Shown here piece by piece: positions 19,297-28,599 of a DNA stretch of 64,000 nt; positions within the stretch are counted from its first letter, which is position 1; each line of letters starts with the position of its first letter. Source of the DNA: Candidatus Intricatilinea gracilis (GTDB taxonomy: Bacteria; Pseudomonadota; Gammaproteobacteria; Burkholderiales; Burkholderiaceae_C); the NCBI GenBank assembly GCA_016702605.1, contig JADJDQ010000004.1, forward strand, positions 310,001 to 374,000, read 5' to 3'. The translations under genes were made by a program, and so were the position numbers. The notes beneath the pieces were generated by a model. That model saw only the letters and a list, made by a program, of their open reading frames with translations, made no database searches and was not told the DNA's origin.

Positions 19297-21003
19297 ATGC
19301 CTCCCAGCTCGACACCCGCCCCCAGCCTGCCGCCAGCCGCCGCACCGCAGTCCGCGCCGGTGCATCCGCGTCCGGCCGCGACGACGCTGATCGTGCGTGA
19401 CCACGGCGGGCGGCTGGAGGTGCTGATGCTGCTGCGTTCGGCGCAGGCCAGTTTCATGCCGGCGACGCATGTGTTTCCGGGTGGTGCGGTCGATCGTGAA
19501 GACGCCGACCATCTGGCTGCGGCCGACGAGCCGGTCGACACCATCACGCAGCGCCTGCTGCTGGGTGAGTTGTCACCCGCGCTGGCCGTGGCGGCGCTGC
19601 GCGAGTGTTTCGAGGAATGTGGCCTGTGGCTGGGCGTCGATCTCCACCCGGGCGACGCCGGCGACATCGAACGCGCACGCCTGCGCCTGGCGCGCGAGCG
19701 CTTGTGCGGCGGCAGCAGCAACATCGCCGACCTGGCGCGTGAACTCGGCCTGCCACTCGCCACCTCGGCGCTGCACCCCTGGAGCCACTGGGTCACGCCG
19801 CTGGGTCTGCCCAAACGTTTCGACACGCGGTTCTTCGTCGTGCGGCTGCCGGCTGGTCAGACGCCGGTGGTCGATGCAGCAGAAGCCACTGAGCTGGCCT
19901 GGTGGCATCCGGCCGAAGCGCTGCAGCGGCATCGCGGCGGCGAGTTCGACCTGGCGCTGGCGACGCGACGTTCGCTCGAAGAGTTGGCCGCGTTCGCCGA
20001 TGTGGCCTCGCTGCTGGGCGCTGCCGCCGCGCTGCGCGAGATGGCGCCGCGCCATCCTCGTGTCACCCACACCCACGCCGGGCGACGCTGGCCCATCCTG
20101 GTCGAACACCCGGCGTATGTCGAGGTCTGCAAGCTCGATCCGCTTGGCCACGGCCGCGCCTACAGCACGCTGGCGCCGGGGTTGCCGGTCGAGATTGCGC
20201 CGGGGGTGCAACGCCTGACGGCGCCCAACCCCGGCATGATGACCGGCCCGGGCACCAATACCTACCTGCTCGACACCGGCGACGGTGGTGTGGTGGTGCT
20301 CGACCCCGGCCCGCTGATGGAAGCCCACGCCGAGGCGATCCTGGCGGCCTGTGCCGGTCGCCCGATACGCGCCGTGCTCGTCACCCACACGCATATCGAT
20401 CACGCGCCAGCCGCTGCGCTGCTGCCCGGTGATGCGCCGCGTATCGGCCTGCCGCCGCCCGCTGCGGGCCGGCACGACGGCAGCTTCACGCCCGATGTGT
20501 TGCCCGACGACGGCGCGTGGTTCGAGTGGGGCATGCTGACACTGCAGGCCATCCATACGCCCGGCCATGCCTCGAACCATGTGTGCTGGTGGTTGGCGCG
20601 AGAGGCGCTGCTGTTCACCGGCGACCACCTGATGCAGGGCTCGACCGTGGTGATCGATCCGCCCGACGGCGACATGGCCGTCTACCTCGACAAGCTGCGC
20701 ACCCTGCCGGATCGCCTGCCGGACCTGGCCTGGCTGGCGCCGGGCCACGGCTTTCTGATGGATCGGCCGGCCTGGCATGTGGCCCGGCTGCTGGCGCACC
20801 GCGCTGCGCGCGAGGCCAAGGTGCTGGCTGCCCTGGTTCACACCGGCCCGGCGCGGCCGGTGGAACTGCTGGTGCATGTCTACGACGACGTGGCGGGGCG
20901 CCTGCACGGCGCCGCCGAACGGTCACTGCTGGCGCATCTGATCAAGCTGCAGCACGAGGGCCGCGTGGCCGAGTCACCGGATGGGCACTGGCGGCTGAAC
21001 TAG
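19297..21003 (+). CDS. NUDIX hydrolase / metallo-beta-lactamase-fold fusion protein
   Basis: A 568-aa fusion. After a Pro/Ala-rich leader, residues about 28-260 form a NUDIX-type domain (AALRECFEECGLWLG). Residues about 300-500 form a metallo-beta-lactamase hydrolase with THTHIDHAPAA (metal ligands) and GHASNHVCWWL. The last about 50 residues are a winged-helix tail (AHLIKLQHEGRVAE). The start at 19297 is the last Met before the conserved region. The substrate is unknown; the pairing suggests acyl-CoA or nucleotide-thioester turnover, an inference only. Confidence 0.85.
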   Translation: MPPSSTPAPSLPPAAAPQSAPVHPRPAATTLIVRDHGGRLEVLMLLRSAQASFMPATHVFPGGAVDREDADHLAAADEPVDTITQRLLLGELSPALAVAALRECFEECGLWLGVDLHPGDAGDIERARLRLARERLCGGSSNIADLARELGLPLATSALHPWSHWVTPLGLPKRFDTRFFVVRLPAGQTPVVDAAEATELAWWHPAEALQRHRGGEFDLALATRRSLEELAAFADVASLLGAAAALREMAPRHPRVTHTHAGRRWPILVEHPAYVEVCKLDPLGHGRAYSTLAPGLPVEIAPGVQRLTAPNPGMMTGPGTNTYLLDTGDGGVVVLDPGPLMEAHAEAILAACAGRPIRAVLVTHTHIDHAPAAALLPGDAPRIGLPPPAAGRHDGSFTPDVLPDDGAWFEWGMLTLQAIHTPGHASNHVCWWLAREALLFTGDHLMQGSTVVIDPPDGDMAVYLDKLRTLPDRLPDLAWLAPGHGFLMDRPAWHVARLLAHRAAREAKVLAALVHTGPARPVELLVHVYDDVAGRLHGAAERSLLAHLIKLQHEGRVAESPDGHWRLN

Positions 21004-21083
21004 TCGCCGGCGCGCAGGCCGTTGAGGCTTGCGATGAGTCGGCTCGTCGCCGGAGCGAGGCTGAGCCGTTGCGTCGCCGCCGA

Positions 21084-21524
21084 TCATCCCTGGCGCACCA
21101 GCACCTCGGCTCGTTCGCTCAGCTTTGTCAACGCGCGGTCGAGCACCTCTCGTTCATCGGGCGCCAGGGCGTCGAGCAGAAAGGTCTCACGCGCCTGCAC
21201 CATGGGCACGACCTTGGCGTAGAGCGCCTTGCCAGCGGGCAGCAGACGCAGCAGCCAGCCGCGGCCGTCGTCGGGGTCGGGCAGGCGTTCGAGCAGGCCG
21301 TCGCGTTCCAGGCGGGCCACGGCGCGGCTGACCTGCATCTTCTCGAGGGTGGTCTTGTCGATGATCCAGGCGGTCCTGACCTTGCCGGCCTCAGCCAGCG
21401 CGGCGATGACACGCCACTCGTCACGCGTCAGGCCGAAGCGTTCACGGTAGACCTGCGCGATGCACTGGCTTACCCGCTCGCTGAACACCGCGATGCGATA
21501 GGGGAAGAAGCTCTGGATGTCCAT
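21084..21524 (-). CDS. MarR-family transcriptional regulator
   Basis: A 146-aa winged-helix regulator starting MDIQSFFPYRIAVF. The DNA-binding part runs GLTRDEWRVIAALAEAG through KMQVSRAVARLERDGLLER, and the wing has DPDDGRGWLLRLL. It is divergent from the glyoxalase-fold/monooxygenase operon. A near-perfect palindrome in the 259-base shared spacer (21731-21752) is a likely operator. The ligand is probably an aromatic acid handled by that operon; this is an inference. Confidence 0.88.
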   Translation of the reverse strand: MDIQSFFPYRIAVFSERVSQCIAQVYRERFGLTRDEWRVIAALAEAGKVRTAWIIDKTTLEKMQVSRAVARLERDGLLERLPDPDDGRGWLLRLLPAGKALYAKVVPMVQARETFLLDALAPDEREVLDRALTKLSERAEVLVRQG

Positions 21525-21730
21525 CGGTGTCGTCGCCTGGTTCCGCCAATTGGTAACGAATGATATGACATCGCGGCGGGCGGGTGCGAACCCAGGTCGA
21601 CCCGGGTGCTGCGACCATGCTGCGCTGCGGGATGATCGAAGCGGAATATGCTCAGGTGCACGGCGCCGGTCGAGCAAGTACAAACCCTGTGCGCCATACC
21701 CGATAAGAATCGTCGGAAAACTGGCTGCCA

Positions 21731-21752
21731 CATGGTAACGATGGTTACCATG
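21731..21752. promoter_or_regulatory. Palindromic operator candidate for the MarR regulator
   Basis: Perfect 9-base inverted repeat CATGGTAAC / GTTACCATG with a 4-base spacer, located 32 bases before the glyoxalase-fold gene. Length and symmetry fit MarR-family operators. A second, one-armed copy (GGTAAC followed by a degenerate arm) starts near 21549, close to the marR start, which would allow autoregulation. Confidence 0.65.
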
Positions 21753-21783
21753 TGAGCCGAGCGCCCCACCCACCCGAGGAGAC

Positions 21784-22344
21784 ATGATGAACCTGCAACG
21801 CATCCACCACGTGGCCTACCGCTGCCGCGACGCCGAACAAACCGTGCGCTGGTACGGGGAACACCTGAACATGGGTTTCGTGCTGGCGATCGCCGAAGAC
21901 CATGTGCCGTCGACGCACGCGCCCGACCCCTACATGCATGTGTTCGTCGACGCGGGTGGCGGCAACATCCTGGCCTTCTTCGAGCTGCCCAATTCACCGG
22001 CCATGGGCCGTGACGACAACACGCCCGACTGGGTGCAGCACATCGCCTTCAAGGTGGACAGCGTCGACGTGTTGCACCAGACCAAGGCACGGCTCGAAGC
22101 GGCGGGCATCCCGGTGGTGGGGGTGACCGACCACACGATCTTCAAGTCGATCTACTTCTTCGACCCGAACGGCCACCGTGTCGAACTGGCGGCCGACACC
22201 GCCACCGACGAGCAGATGAAGAAGCTCGACGAGGTGAAGTGGGACATGCTCACCGAGTGGTCGCGCACCAAGAAGGCACCGCGCCACGCCGCGTGGATGC
22301 ATGAATCGGAGTTCAAGGCCGGCGACAGCGCCGCCAAGGCCTGA
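21784..22344 (+). CDS. VOC (glyoxalase/dioxygenase fold) family protein
   Basis: A 186-aa protein of the vicinal oxygen chelate fold. Residues 4-130 hold the paired beta-alpha-beta-beta-beta modules: IHHVAYRCRDAEQTVRWY, VQHIAFKV and FFDPNGHRVELA, with His/Glu positions typical of metal ligands. Two ATGs are in frame; the second (21787) is better spaced from gaggag. It is first gene of an operon with an FAD monooxygenase and a DUF2783 protein, suggesting aromatic compound breakdown. Confidence 0.85.
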   Translation: MMNLQRIHHVAYRCRDAEQTVRWYGEHLNMGFVLAIAEDHVPSTHAPDPYMHVFVDAGGGNILAFFELPNSPAMGRDDNTPDWVQHIAFKVDSVDVLHQTKARLEAAGIPVVGVTDHTIFKSIYFFDPNGHRVELAADTATDEQMKKLDEVKWDMLTEWSRTKKAPRHAAWMHESEFKAGDSAAKA

Positions 22345-22360
22345 GGCGAGGGGCACACAC

Positions 22361-23974
22361 ATGCTGGCAACCTACAAGTACCCCGAATTCGCCTACCGGC
22401 AAAGCGACGAGCAGCGCAGCGGCACGGTCAAGCGCCATCCGCTGGTCATCATTGGCGGCGGCCCGATCGGCCTCACGGCGGCGCTCGACAGCGCAGCGCG
22501 CGGCATCCCGGCCGTGGTGCTGGACGACAACAACACCGTGAGCATCGGCTCGCGCGCCGTGTGTTACGCCAAACGTCCGCTCGAGGTGTGGGACCGCCTG
22601 GGCGTGGCGGACCGCATGGTCGCCAAGGGTGTGAGCTGGAAGGTCGGCAAGGTGTTCTTCCGCGACCAGCTGGCCTACAGCTTCGACCTGCTGCCCGAGG
22701 ACGGCCACAAGATGCCGGCCATGATCAACCTGCAGCAGTATTACCTCGAGGAGTACATGGTCGAGGCCTGCGATGCGAGCGAGCTGGTCGACCTGCGCTG
22801 GAAACACAAGCTCATCAGCATCACCCAGCATGACGACCATGCGGTGCTGACGATCGAGACACCCGACGGCATCTTCCAGATGGAAGCCGAGTGGGTCATC
22901 GCCTGCGACGGTGCCAACAGCGATACACGCCGCATGGTGGGTGGTGAGTTCACGGGGCAGTTCTTTCAGGACCGCTTCCTCATCGCCGACGTGGTGATGA
23001 AGGACGCCAGCTTCCCGACCGAACGCTGGTTCTGGTTTGACCCGCCCTTCCACCGCGGCCAGAGTGTGCTGCTGCACAAGCAGAGCGACAACGTCTGGCG
23101 CATCGACTTCCAGCTCGGCTGGGATGCCGACCCGGACGAGGCGAAGAAGCCCGAGAACGTGATCCCGCGCATCCAGGCCATGCTGGGCAAGGACGTGGAG
23201 TTCGAGCTCGAATGGGTCTCGGTCTACCAGTTCGCCTGCCGGCGCATCGCGCAGTTCCGCCACGGCCGGGTGCTGTTCGCGGGTGATGCCGCGCACCAGG
23301 TCTCGCCCTTCGGTGCCCGCGGCGCCAACACGGGGGTGCAGGACATCGACAACCTGATCTGGAAGCTGGCGCTGGTGCGCAGTGGCCAGGCCGATGCCAG
23401 CCTGATCGACACGTACCACGAGGAACGCGCCTTTGCGGCTGACGACAACCTGCTCAACTCGACCCGCTCGACCGACTTCATCACGCCCAAGAGTGCCACC
23501 AGCCGTGTGCTGCGGGACGCGGTGCTGGAACTGGCCGAGACCGAACCGTTTGCGCGCTCGTTGGTCAACAGTGGCCGGCTGTCGACACCCACGCCCTACG
23601 TTGGGTCGAGCCTGAACAGCGCTGACGCCAGCGACTTTGCCGGCGCCATGCGCCCCGGTACCAACTGCGCCGATGCACCGGTGCGCGACGGCGCCGGCAA
23701 CGAAGGCTGGCTGCTGGCGCATCTCGGCCAGGGTTTCACGCTGATGTGTTTCGGCCCGGCACCGGTCGATCGGTTCCCCGTGGGCGGCGTCGAGGTGAAA
23801 GTGCTGCGTGTGGGTGTGGACGTCGCCGATGCCCAGGGCCTGATCGCCAAACGCTACGACGGCCAGCCCGGCACGGTCTACCTGATCCGCCCCGACCAGC
23901 ACGTCGCCGCACGCTGGCGCTCGTTCGACGCCGAGGCTGTGCAGGCCGCCCTGCAACGTTGCCTGGGCCATTGA
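22361..23974 (+). CDS. FAD-dependent aromatic monooxygenase
   Basis: A 537-aa flavoprotein hydroxylase of the PheA/TfdB/MhpA type. The N-terminal FAD-binding motif is VIIGGGPIGLTAAL (about residues 29-42). The second FAD motif is GDAAHQVSPFGARGANTGVQD, and ACDGANSDTRR supplies the DG motif. The C-terminal about 110 residues form the thioredoxin-like domain of this family. It resembles 3-(3-hydroxyphenyl)propionate hydroxylase, but the substrate cannot be fixed. The gene begins 16 bases after the VOC gene. Confidence 0.87.
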   Translation: MLATYKYPEFAYRQSDEQRSGTVKRHPLVIIGGGPIGLTAALDSAARGIPAVVLDDNNTVSIGSRAVCYAKRPLEVWDRLGVADRMVAKGVSWKVGKVFFRDQLAYSFDLLPEDGHKMPAMINLQQYYLEEYMVEACDASELVDLRWKHKLISITQHDDHAVLTIETPDGIFQMEAEWVIACDGANSDTRRMVGGEFTGQFFQDRFLIADVVMKDASFPTERWFWFDPPFHRGQSVLLHKQSDNVWRIDFQLGWDADPDEAKKPENVIPRIQAMLGKDVEFELEWVSVYQFACRRIAQFRHGRVLFAGDAAHQVSPFGARGANTGVQDIDNLIWKLALVRSGQADASLIDTYHEERAFAADDNLLNSTRSTDFITPKSATSRVLRDAVLELAETEPFARSLVNSGRLSTPTPYVGSSLNSADASDFAGAMRPGTNCADAPVRDGAGNEGWLLAHLGQGFTLMCFGPAPVDRFPVGGVEVKVLRVGVDVADAQGLIAKRYDGQPGTVYLIRPDQHVAARWRSFDAEAVQAALQRCLGH

Positions 23975-24008
23975 GAAGCTCGAGCCGATCTACCGAGAGG
24001 AAATCCCC

Positions 24009-24212
24009 ATGCCCTTGATCCACACCCTGCAGATCCACGAGCCCGACAGCTTCTACGAGGAGCTCGTCAACGCCCAGCGCGACATGCCCGACGACCAGGC
24101 CCAGCGCATGCTGGCCAAGCTGGTGCTGCTGCTCGCCAACCAGGTGGGCGACCGCGCCGTGCTGAGCGAAGCTATCCGGGTGGCGGCCGGCCAGCCTGCT
24201 GTGACGACCTGA
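24009..24212 (+). CDS. DUF2783 small protein
   Basis: A 67-aa protein starting MPLIHTLQIHEPDSFYEELV, preceded by gaggaaa. It matches the DUF2783 pattern of small acidic helical proteins found beside FAD monooxygenases of this kind. The function is unknown; an accessory role for the adjacent hydroxylase is an inference from location. The following 289 bases (24213-24501) hold only a weak PpsR-like site and no gene. Confidence 0.8.
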   Translation: MPLIHTLQIHEPDSFYEELVNAQRDMPDDQAQRMLAKLVLLLANQVGDRAVLSEAIRVAAGQPAVTT

Positions 24213-24354
24213 TGCCCGCTGGTGGCGGTGATGCGACGGCAAGGCCGGCGCATCACGCAGCTGCTCGCCCTGGGCCGAATGCCTGCTGTCGGGTCGCAGG
24301 AGGCCAGTTCATGTCTTGGCGACGCGTTGGAAAAACCGCACCGAATCCAACATG

Positions 24355-24372
24355 CGTCAACCTAAGTAGACA
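24355..24372. promoter_or_regulatory. Weak PpsR-like site upstream of bchI
   Basis: CGTCAACCTAAGTAGACA matches TGT-N12-ACA with one mismatch in the left arm (C for T). It lies 130 bases before bchI. The same C-for-T variant occurs in one of the pucBA sites. There is no second copy at the usual 26-base distance, so support is modest. Confidence 0.35.
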
Positions 24373-24501
24373 CCCGAGGACGTGACGCCTGCGCCACAAG
24401 GGATGATCGCGGCCAAAGTCACCGGGTGTCGTGGTGCGCGTGAGCTGGGTCCGGCGGTCTAGCATCGTTGCCATCCGCACCCCTACTCAACGAGAACGTG
24501 C

Positions 24502-25530
24502 ATGGCGCTTGCGTTTCCCTTCTCTGCCATCGTCGGTCAGGACGAAATGAAGCTGGCGATCCTGATCGCCGCAGTCGACCCGGGCATCGGCGGAGTGCTG
24601 GTCTTCGGTGATCGTGGCACCGGCAAGTCCACGGCGGTGCGCGCGCTGGCGGCCTTGCTGCCGGCCATGTCGGCCACGGTCGGCTGTCGTTACGGCTGCG
24701 ACCCTGCCTCGCCGCCTGGCGCATGCAGCGACTGCGCCAAGCTCAAGAACGGCAAGACCGCTCCGCGAACCCACAAGCTGCCCGTGCCGGTGGTTGATCT
24801 GCCGCTGGGTGCCACCGAAGACCGCGTCGTGGGTGCACTCGACCTGGAGCGTGCGCTGGCCGATGGCGTCAAGGCCTTCGAGCCCGGCCTGCTGGCGCGT
24901 GCCAACCGCGGCTTTCTGTACATCGACGAAGTCAACCTGCTCGAAGACCACCTGGTCGACCTGCTGATCGACGTGGCCGCCTCGGGCGAAAACGTGGTCG
25001 AGCGCGAAGGCCTGAGCGTGCGCCACCCCGCACGTTTCGTGCTGATCGGCAGCGGCAACCCCGAGGAGGGTGAACTGCGCCCGCAGCTGCTCGATCGCTT
25101 CGGCTTGAGCGTCGAGGTGAGTACGCCGCGTGATCTGCCCTCGCGTGTGGAGGTGGTGAAACGCCGCGACGCCTTCGAGCGTGACCCGGCGGCCTTCACC
25201 GAAGCCTGGGCCAAGGAAGACGCCAAGATCCGCCGCCACATCGTGGCTGCACGCAAGCGCCTGGCCACGGTCGTGTTGCCCGACTCACTGCTCGAACATG
25301 CCGCTCGCCTGTGTATGGCGCTGGGCACCGATGGCCTGCGCGGTGAACTCACACTCATGCGCGCCGCCCGAGCGCTGGCCGCGTATGACGGCGACGCCGA
25401 GGTTGGCCTCGCTCACCTCAAGCGAGTGGCGCCACCGGCGCTGCGCCATCGCCTGCGGCGCGATCCGCTGGACGACGCCGGGTCCAGCGTGCGCGTCGAA
25501 CGCGCCATCGCCGAGATGGCGCCAGCCTGA
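24502..25530 (+). CDS. bchI: Magnesium chelatase ATPase subunit I
   Basis: AAA+ subunit of Mg-chelatase, which inserts Mg into protoporphyrin IX as the first committed step of bacteriochlorophyll synthesis. It has 342 aa. Walker A is GDRGTGKST (about residues 35-43) and Walker B is FLYIDEVNLL. GCRYGCDP and the sensor region LTLMRAARALAAYDG are also typical. It forms a hexamer with BchD, encoded 167 bases downstream. Confidence 0.97.
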   Translation: MALAFPFSAIVGQDEMKLAILIAAVDPGIGGVLVFGDRGTGKSTAVRALAALLPAMSATVGCRYGCDPASPPGACSDCAKLKNGKTAPRTHKLPVPVVDLPLGATEDRVVGALDLERALADGVKAFEPGLLARANRGFLYIDEVNLLEDHLVDLLIDVAASGENVVEREGLSVRHPARFVLIGSGNPEEGELRPQLLDRFGLSVEVSTPRDLPSRVEVVKRRDAFERDPAAFTEAWAKEDAKIRRHIVAARKRLATVVLPDSLLEHAARLCMALGTDGLRGELTLMRAARALAAYDGDAEVGLAHLKRVAPPALRHRLRRDPLDDAGSSVRVERAIAEMAPA

Positions 25531-25697
25531 TTGGTCGAGAGTCCTTCCCCCATGACCGCCTTGCACGCCAGAACACCCCGGCTCGTCGCTGCAAAGGTGC
25601 GCCCCAGCCCGAGCCATGGATGTGCTTCGCGCCTTGACCCTCGGCGTGCTGCCGCATCTTTCGGACCCGCCCGAAAGACATTCAGACTCTGAGCGGC

Positions 25698-27584
25698 GTG
25701 GTGATGGTGTCCAAGGATCAAGGCACGGCCAGTGCGGGCCGCGAACAGGGCGGCCAGGTCGACTGGGCCGACGCGATCCACGCCGCCATGCTGGTGGCGG
25801 TCGATCCAGTGGGCCTGGGCGGCGCCGTGCTGCGGGCGCGCTGCGGACCACAACGCGACCATTGGCTCGCTGCACTACGGGCGTTGCTGCCGGAAGGATC
25901 GTCGGTGCGGCGCCTGCCGCTGCACATCACCGACGAAGGCCTGCTCGGCGGGCTCGACCTGTCGGCCACCTTGCACGCCGGACGGCCGGTGGCGCGGCGC
26001 GGTGTGCTGGCCGAAGCCGACGGTGGCGTCGTGCTGCTGGCCATGGCCGAGCGCCTGCCCGCCGCCACGGCCGCGCGCCTGGCGCGGGTGCTCGACAGCG
26101 CCGAGGTGCTGCTCGAACGCGACGGCCTGGCCACCCGCGAGCCGGCACGGCTGGGCCTGATCGTGCTCGACGAAGGCATCGAGGACGACGAACAGGCGCC
26201 CGCCGCGCTGGCCGACCGGCTGGCGTTTCACCTTTTCCTGGACGAGTTGTCGGCGCGTGGCCTGCAAGCACTGGGTGATACCCGCGCCAGCGGCGACACC
26301 GAGGCCGCCCGTGCCTTGCTGCCTCAGGTGACCGTGACCGATGACGCCATCGAGGCCTTGTGCCATGCCGCGCTCACGCTGGGCGTGGCTTCGCTGCGTG
26401 CACCGTGGCTGGCGCTGCGTGCCGCGCGTGCTGCGGCAGCGCTCGACGGCCGGGTCGAGGTCGACAGCGACGACCTGGCGCTGGCCGCCCGTCTGGTGCT
26501 GGCGCCACGCGCCACCCGGCTGCCAGCCGAGGTCGACGCCGATGCCGACCAGGCACCACCGCCCGAACCGCCTCCGCCCGAACCACCCAAGGACCAGGAC
26601 AACCCGCCCGACGATCCACCGCCCGACGATGCCGATGCGCCGCAAGAGCCTCTGCCCGACCAGCCACTCGACGACGTCATACTCGAAGCTGCGCTGGCCT
26701 CGTTGCCCGCCGGCTTGCTGGCACGGCTCAAGGCTGGCCTCGGGCCTCGCCAGTCCGGCAGCGGCGGCGGCAAACACGGCGCCATGCAGATCGGCCGGCT
26801 GCGTGGACGACCCATCGGTGCTCGGCGCGGCGAGTTGCGGTCGGGGGCGCGGCTCGACCTCATCGCCACCTTGCGTGCCGCCGCGCCCTGGCAGGGTTTG
26901 CGTCGGCGCGAGGCGCTGGCCGCGCGCGCCCATCTCGGTGCGTTGCCGCCGACGGGGCCTGAACCACGTGTGCGGGTGCGGCGCGACGACTTCCACATCG
27001 CTCGTATGGCGCAGCGGCGCGAAACGACGACGGTGTTCGTCGTCGACGCTTCGGGCTCGGCCGCGCTGCACCGCTTGGGCGAAGCCAAGGGTGCCGTCGA
27101 GCTGCTGCTGGCCGACTGTTATGTGCGACGCGACCGCGTCGCGTTGATCGCGTTCCGCGGCGCCCGCGCCGAACTGCTGCTGGCACCCACACGATCGCTG
27201 GTGCGCGCCAAACGTTCGCTTGCCGGTTTGCCTGGCGGTGGCGGCACACCACTGGCGTCGGCGCTCGATGCGGCCGGCCTGCTGGCCGAAGCCATCGTGC
27301 GGCGCGGCGGCACACCGGTGATTGCGCTGCTCACCGACGGGCGCGCCAACATCGCGCGCGACGGCAGCCCCGGTCGCGACGCTGCCTTGGCCGATGCGCT
27401 GCTTGCGGCGCGGCAGTTGCGCAGCGTGGGCGCGCAGACGCTGATGGTCGACACCTCGCCGCGTTCGTCCGTGGCGGGCACGGCACGCCAGCTGGCCGAT
27501 GCCATGGGCGCGCAGTACCTGCTGCTGCCGCAGGCCGACGCGGCCAGTCTGTCACGCGCAGTGCAGGCGGCGCAGCGCGGCTGA
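25698..27584 (+). CDS. bchD: Magnesium chelatase subunit D
   Basis: Couples the BchI motor to BchH in Mg-chelatase. It has 628 aa from the GTG at 25698; the ATG at 25704 is an alternative. The N-terminal AAA+-like part lacks a P-loop, as in the family. A Pro/Asp-rich hinge spans about residues 280-325. The C-terminal von Willebrand A domain has the MIDAS motif VDASGSA near residue 449. The spacer from bchI (25531-25697) holds no visible gene. The 3' neighbour bchO is inverted, unlike the usual bchIDO order. Confidence 0.96.
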   Translation: MVMVSKDQGTASAGREQGGQVDWADAIHAAMLVAVDPVGLGGAVLRARCGPQRDHWLAALRALLPEGSSVRRLPLHITDEGLLGGLDLSATLHAGRPVARRGVLAEADGGVVLLAMAERLPAATAARLARVLDSAEVLLERDGLATREPARLGLIVLDEGIEDDEQAPAALADRLAFHLFLDELSARGLQALGDTRASGDTEAARALLPQVTVTDDAIEALCHAALTLGVASLRAPWLALRAARAAAALDGRVEVDSDDLALAARLVLAPRATRLPAEVDADADQAPPPEPPPPEPPKDQDNPPDDPPPDDADAPQEPLPDQPLDDVILEAALASLPAGLLARLKAGLGPRQSGSGGGKHGAMQIGRLRGRPIGARRGELRSGARLDLIATLRAAAPWQGLRRREALAARAHLGALPPTGPEPRVRVRRDDFHIARMAQRRETTTVFVVDASGSAALHRLGEAKGAVELLLADCYVRRDRVALIAFRGARAELLLAPTRSLVRAKRSLAGLPGGGGTPLASALDAAGLLAEAIVRRGGTPVIALLTDGRANIARDGSPGRDAALADALLAARQLRSVGAQTLMVDTSPRSSVAGTARQLADAMGAQYLLLPQADAASLSRAVQAAQRG

Positions 27585-27647
27585 AGCTTGAGCCAAGACC
27601 ATTTGGACGAGTGCTGATCACGCCAGCCCGTCGAATCGGTGACGTGT

Positions 27648-28535
27648 TCAGCCTGGCGGTCTTGCCAGCAATCCGACCAGCGCCTGATACACCGTTGCTG
27701 GGTCTTCCTCGTGGGCCAGGTGGCCGAGGTGCTGCAGGGTGATCAAGGCCGTGCCGCTCAAGCGGGCGACGACACGGTGAGCCTGGGCCGGCGGTACGGT
27801 GGCGTCGCGTTCACCCACCAGCAGGGCGAGTGGGGTTGCCAGGCGAGGAAGGTCGTGCCAGAGGCGGTCGAGATCCCAATTCGCCATCATCGCCAGGGCG
27901 CCGGCCACATGGGCCGGGCTGGCAATGAGGCGGGTGTACAGGGCCAGGCCGGTAGTGTCCAGTTGTGAGCCTGTCGACGCGACCAGGCGTTGCACGGCCG
28001 AGCCGTCGCGAGCTCGCCCGGCCACCAGGCGTGGCACCAGTGAGCTGCGGGTGAACAGGCGCGCCAGCGGCGGAAACAACAAACCAGCCACACCGTCGAA
28101 GGGCAACAAGGCCGCGTTGATGCCGATCACCTGGCGCGGCGCCAGTTCACCGTCGAGCACGGCGCGCAGCGCCAGCGCCGCGCCGGCCGAGTGGCCGACG
28201 ACGACGTGTGGCGGCAGTGCCAGGCTGGTCGCCAGCCTGGCAACGGCTCGTGCCATGCCGGGCAGCGATCGGGCGTTGTCGGGCAGGGCATCGCTGAAAC
28301 CGTGGCCGGGCAGGTCGGGCACCACCACGGTGTGATGCTGCGCCAGCATCGGCATCAGGCCGCGCCACGAGTGGCTGGCTGCGCCGGTGCCGTGCAGCAG
28401 CCACAACGCCGGGCCCTGTCCCATGACCTGGACATGCCAGCGCTGACCGTCAACCTCGACGAATCGGCTGGCCTGCGCATGGGGCCAGGCCGGGTCGTGC
28501 ATGGGCCAGGCGGGGCGATCACTCACCCGCGTCAT
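27648..28535 (-). CDS. bchO: Alpha/beta hydrolase BchO
   Basis: Alpha/beta hydrolase always found with Mg-chelatase genes, with an assumed accessory role. It has 295 aa. The oxyanion block is LLHGTGAASHSWRG and the nucleophile elbow is VVGHSAGAA. The late catalytic His region is QHLGHLAHEEDP. The gene runs against bchD with 63 bases between the stops and is divergent from the haem oxygenase gene, so it cannot be transcribed with bchID. Confidence 0.92.
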   Translation of the reverse strand: MTRVSDRPAWPMHDPAWPHAQASRFVEVDGQRWHVQVMGQGPALWLLHGTGAASHSWRGLMPMLAQHHTVVVPDLPGHGFSDALPDNARSLPGMARAVARLATSLALPPHVVVGHSAGAALALRAVLDGELAPRQVIGINAALLPFDGVAGLLFPPLARLFTRSSLVPRLVAGRARDGSAVQRLVASTGSQLDTTGLALYTRLIASPAHVAGALAMMANWDLDRLWHDLPRLATPLALLVGERDATVPPAQAHRVVARLSGTALITLQHLGHLAHEEDPATVYQALVGLLARPPG

Positions 28536-28599
28536 GACGCGTCACCCGGCTTTGGCATGGCGACTATCATGGTCTGGTGACAGACAAGCAAATGAAGTG

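Noticed and set aside
22313..23971. 552-codon minus-strand frame opposite the FAD monooxygenase
   Set aside because: The plus frame has both FAD motifs; the minus frame has shadow composition.
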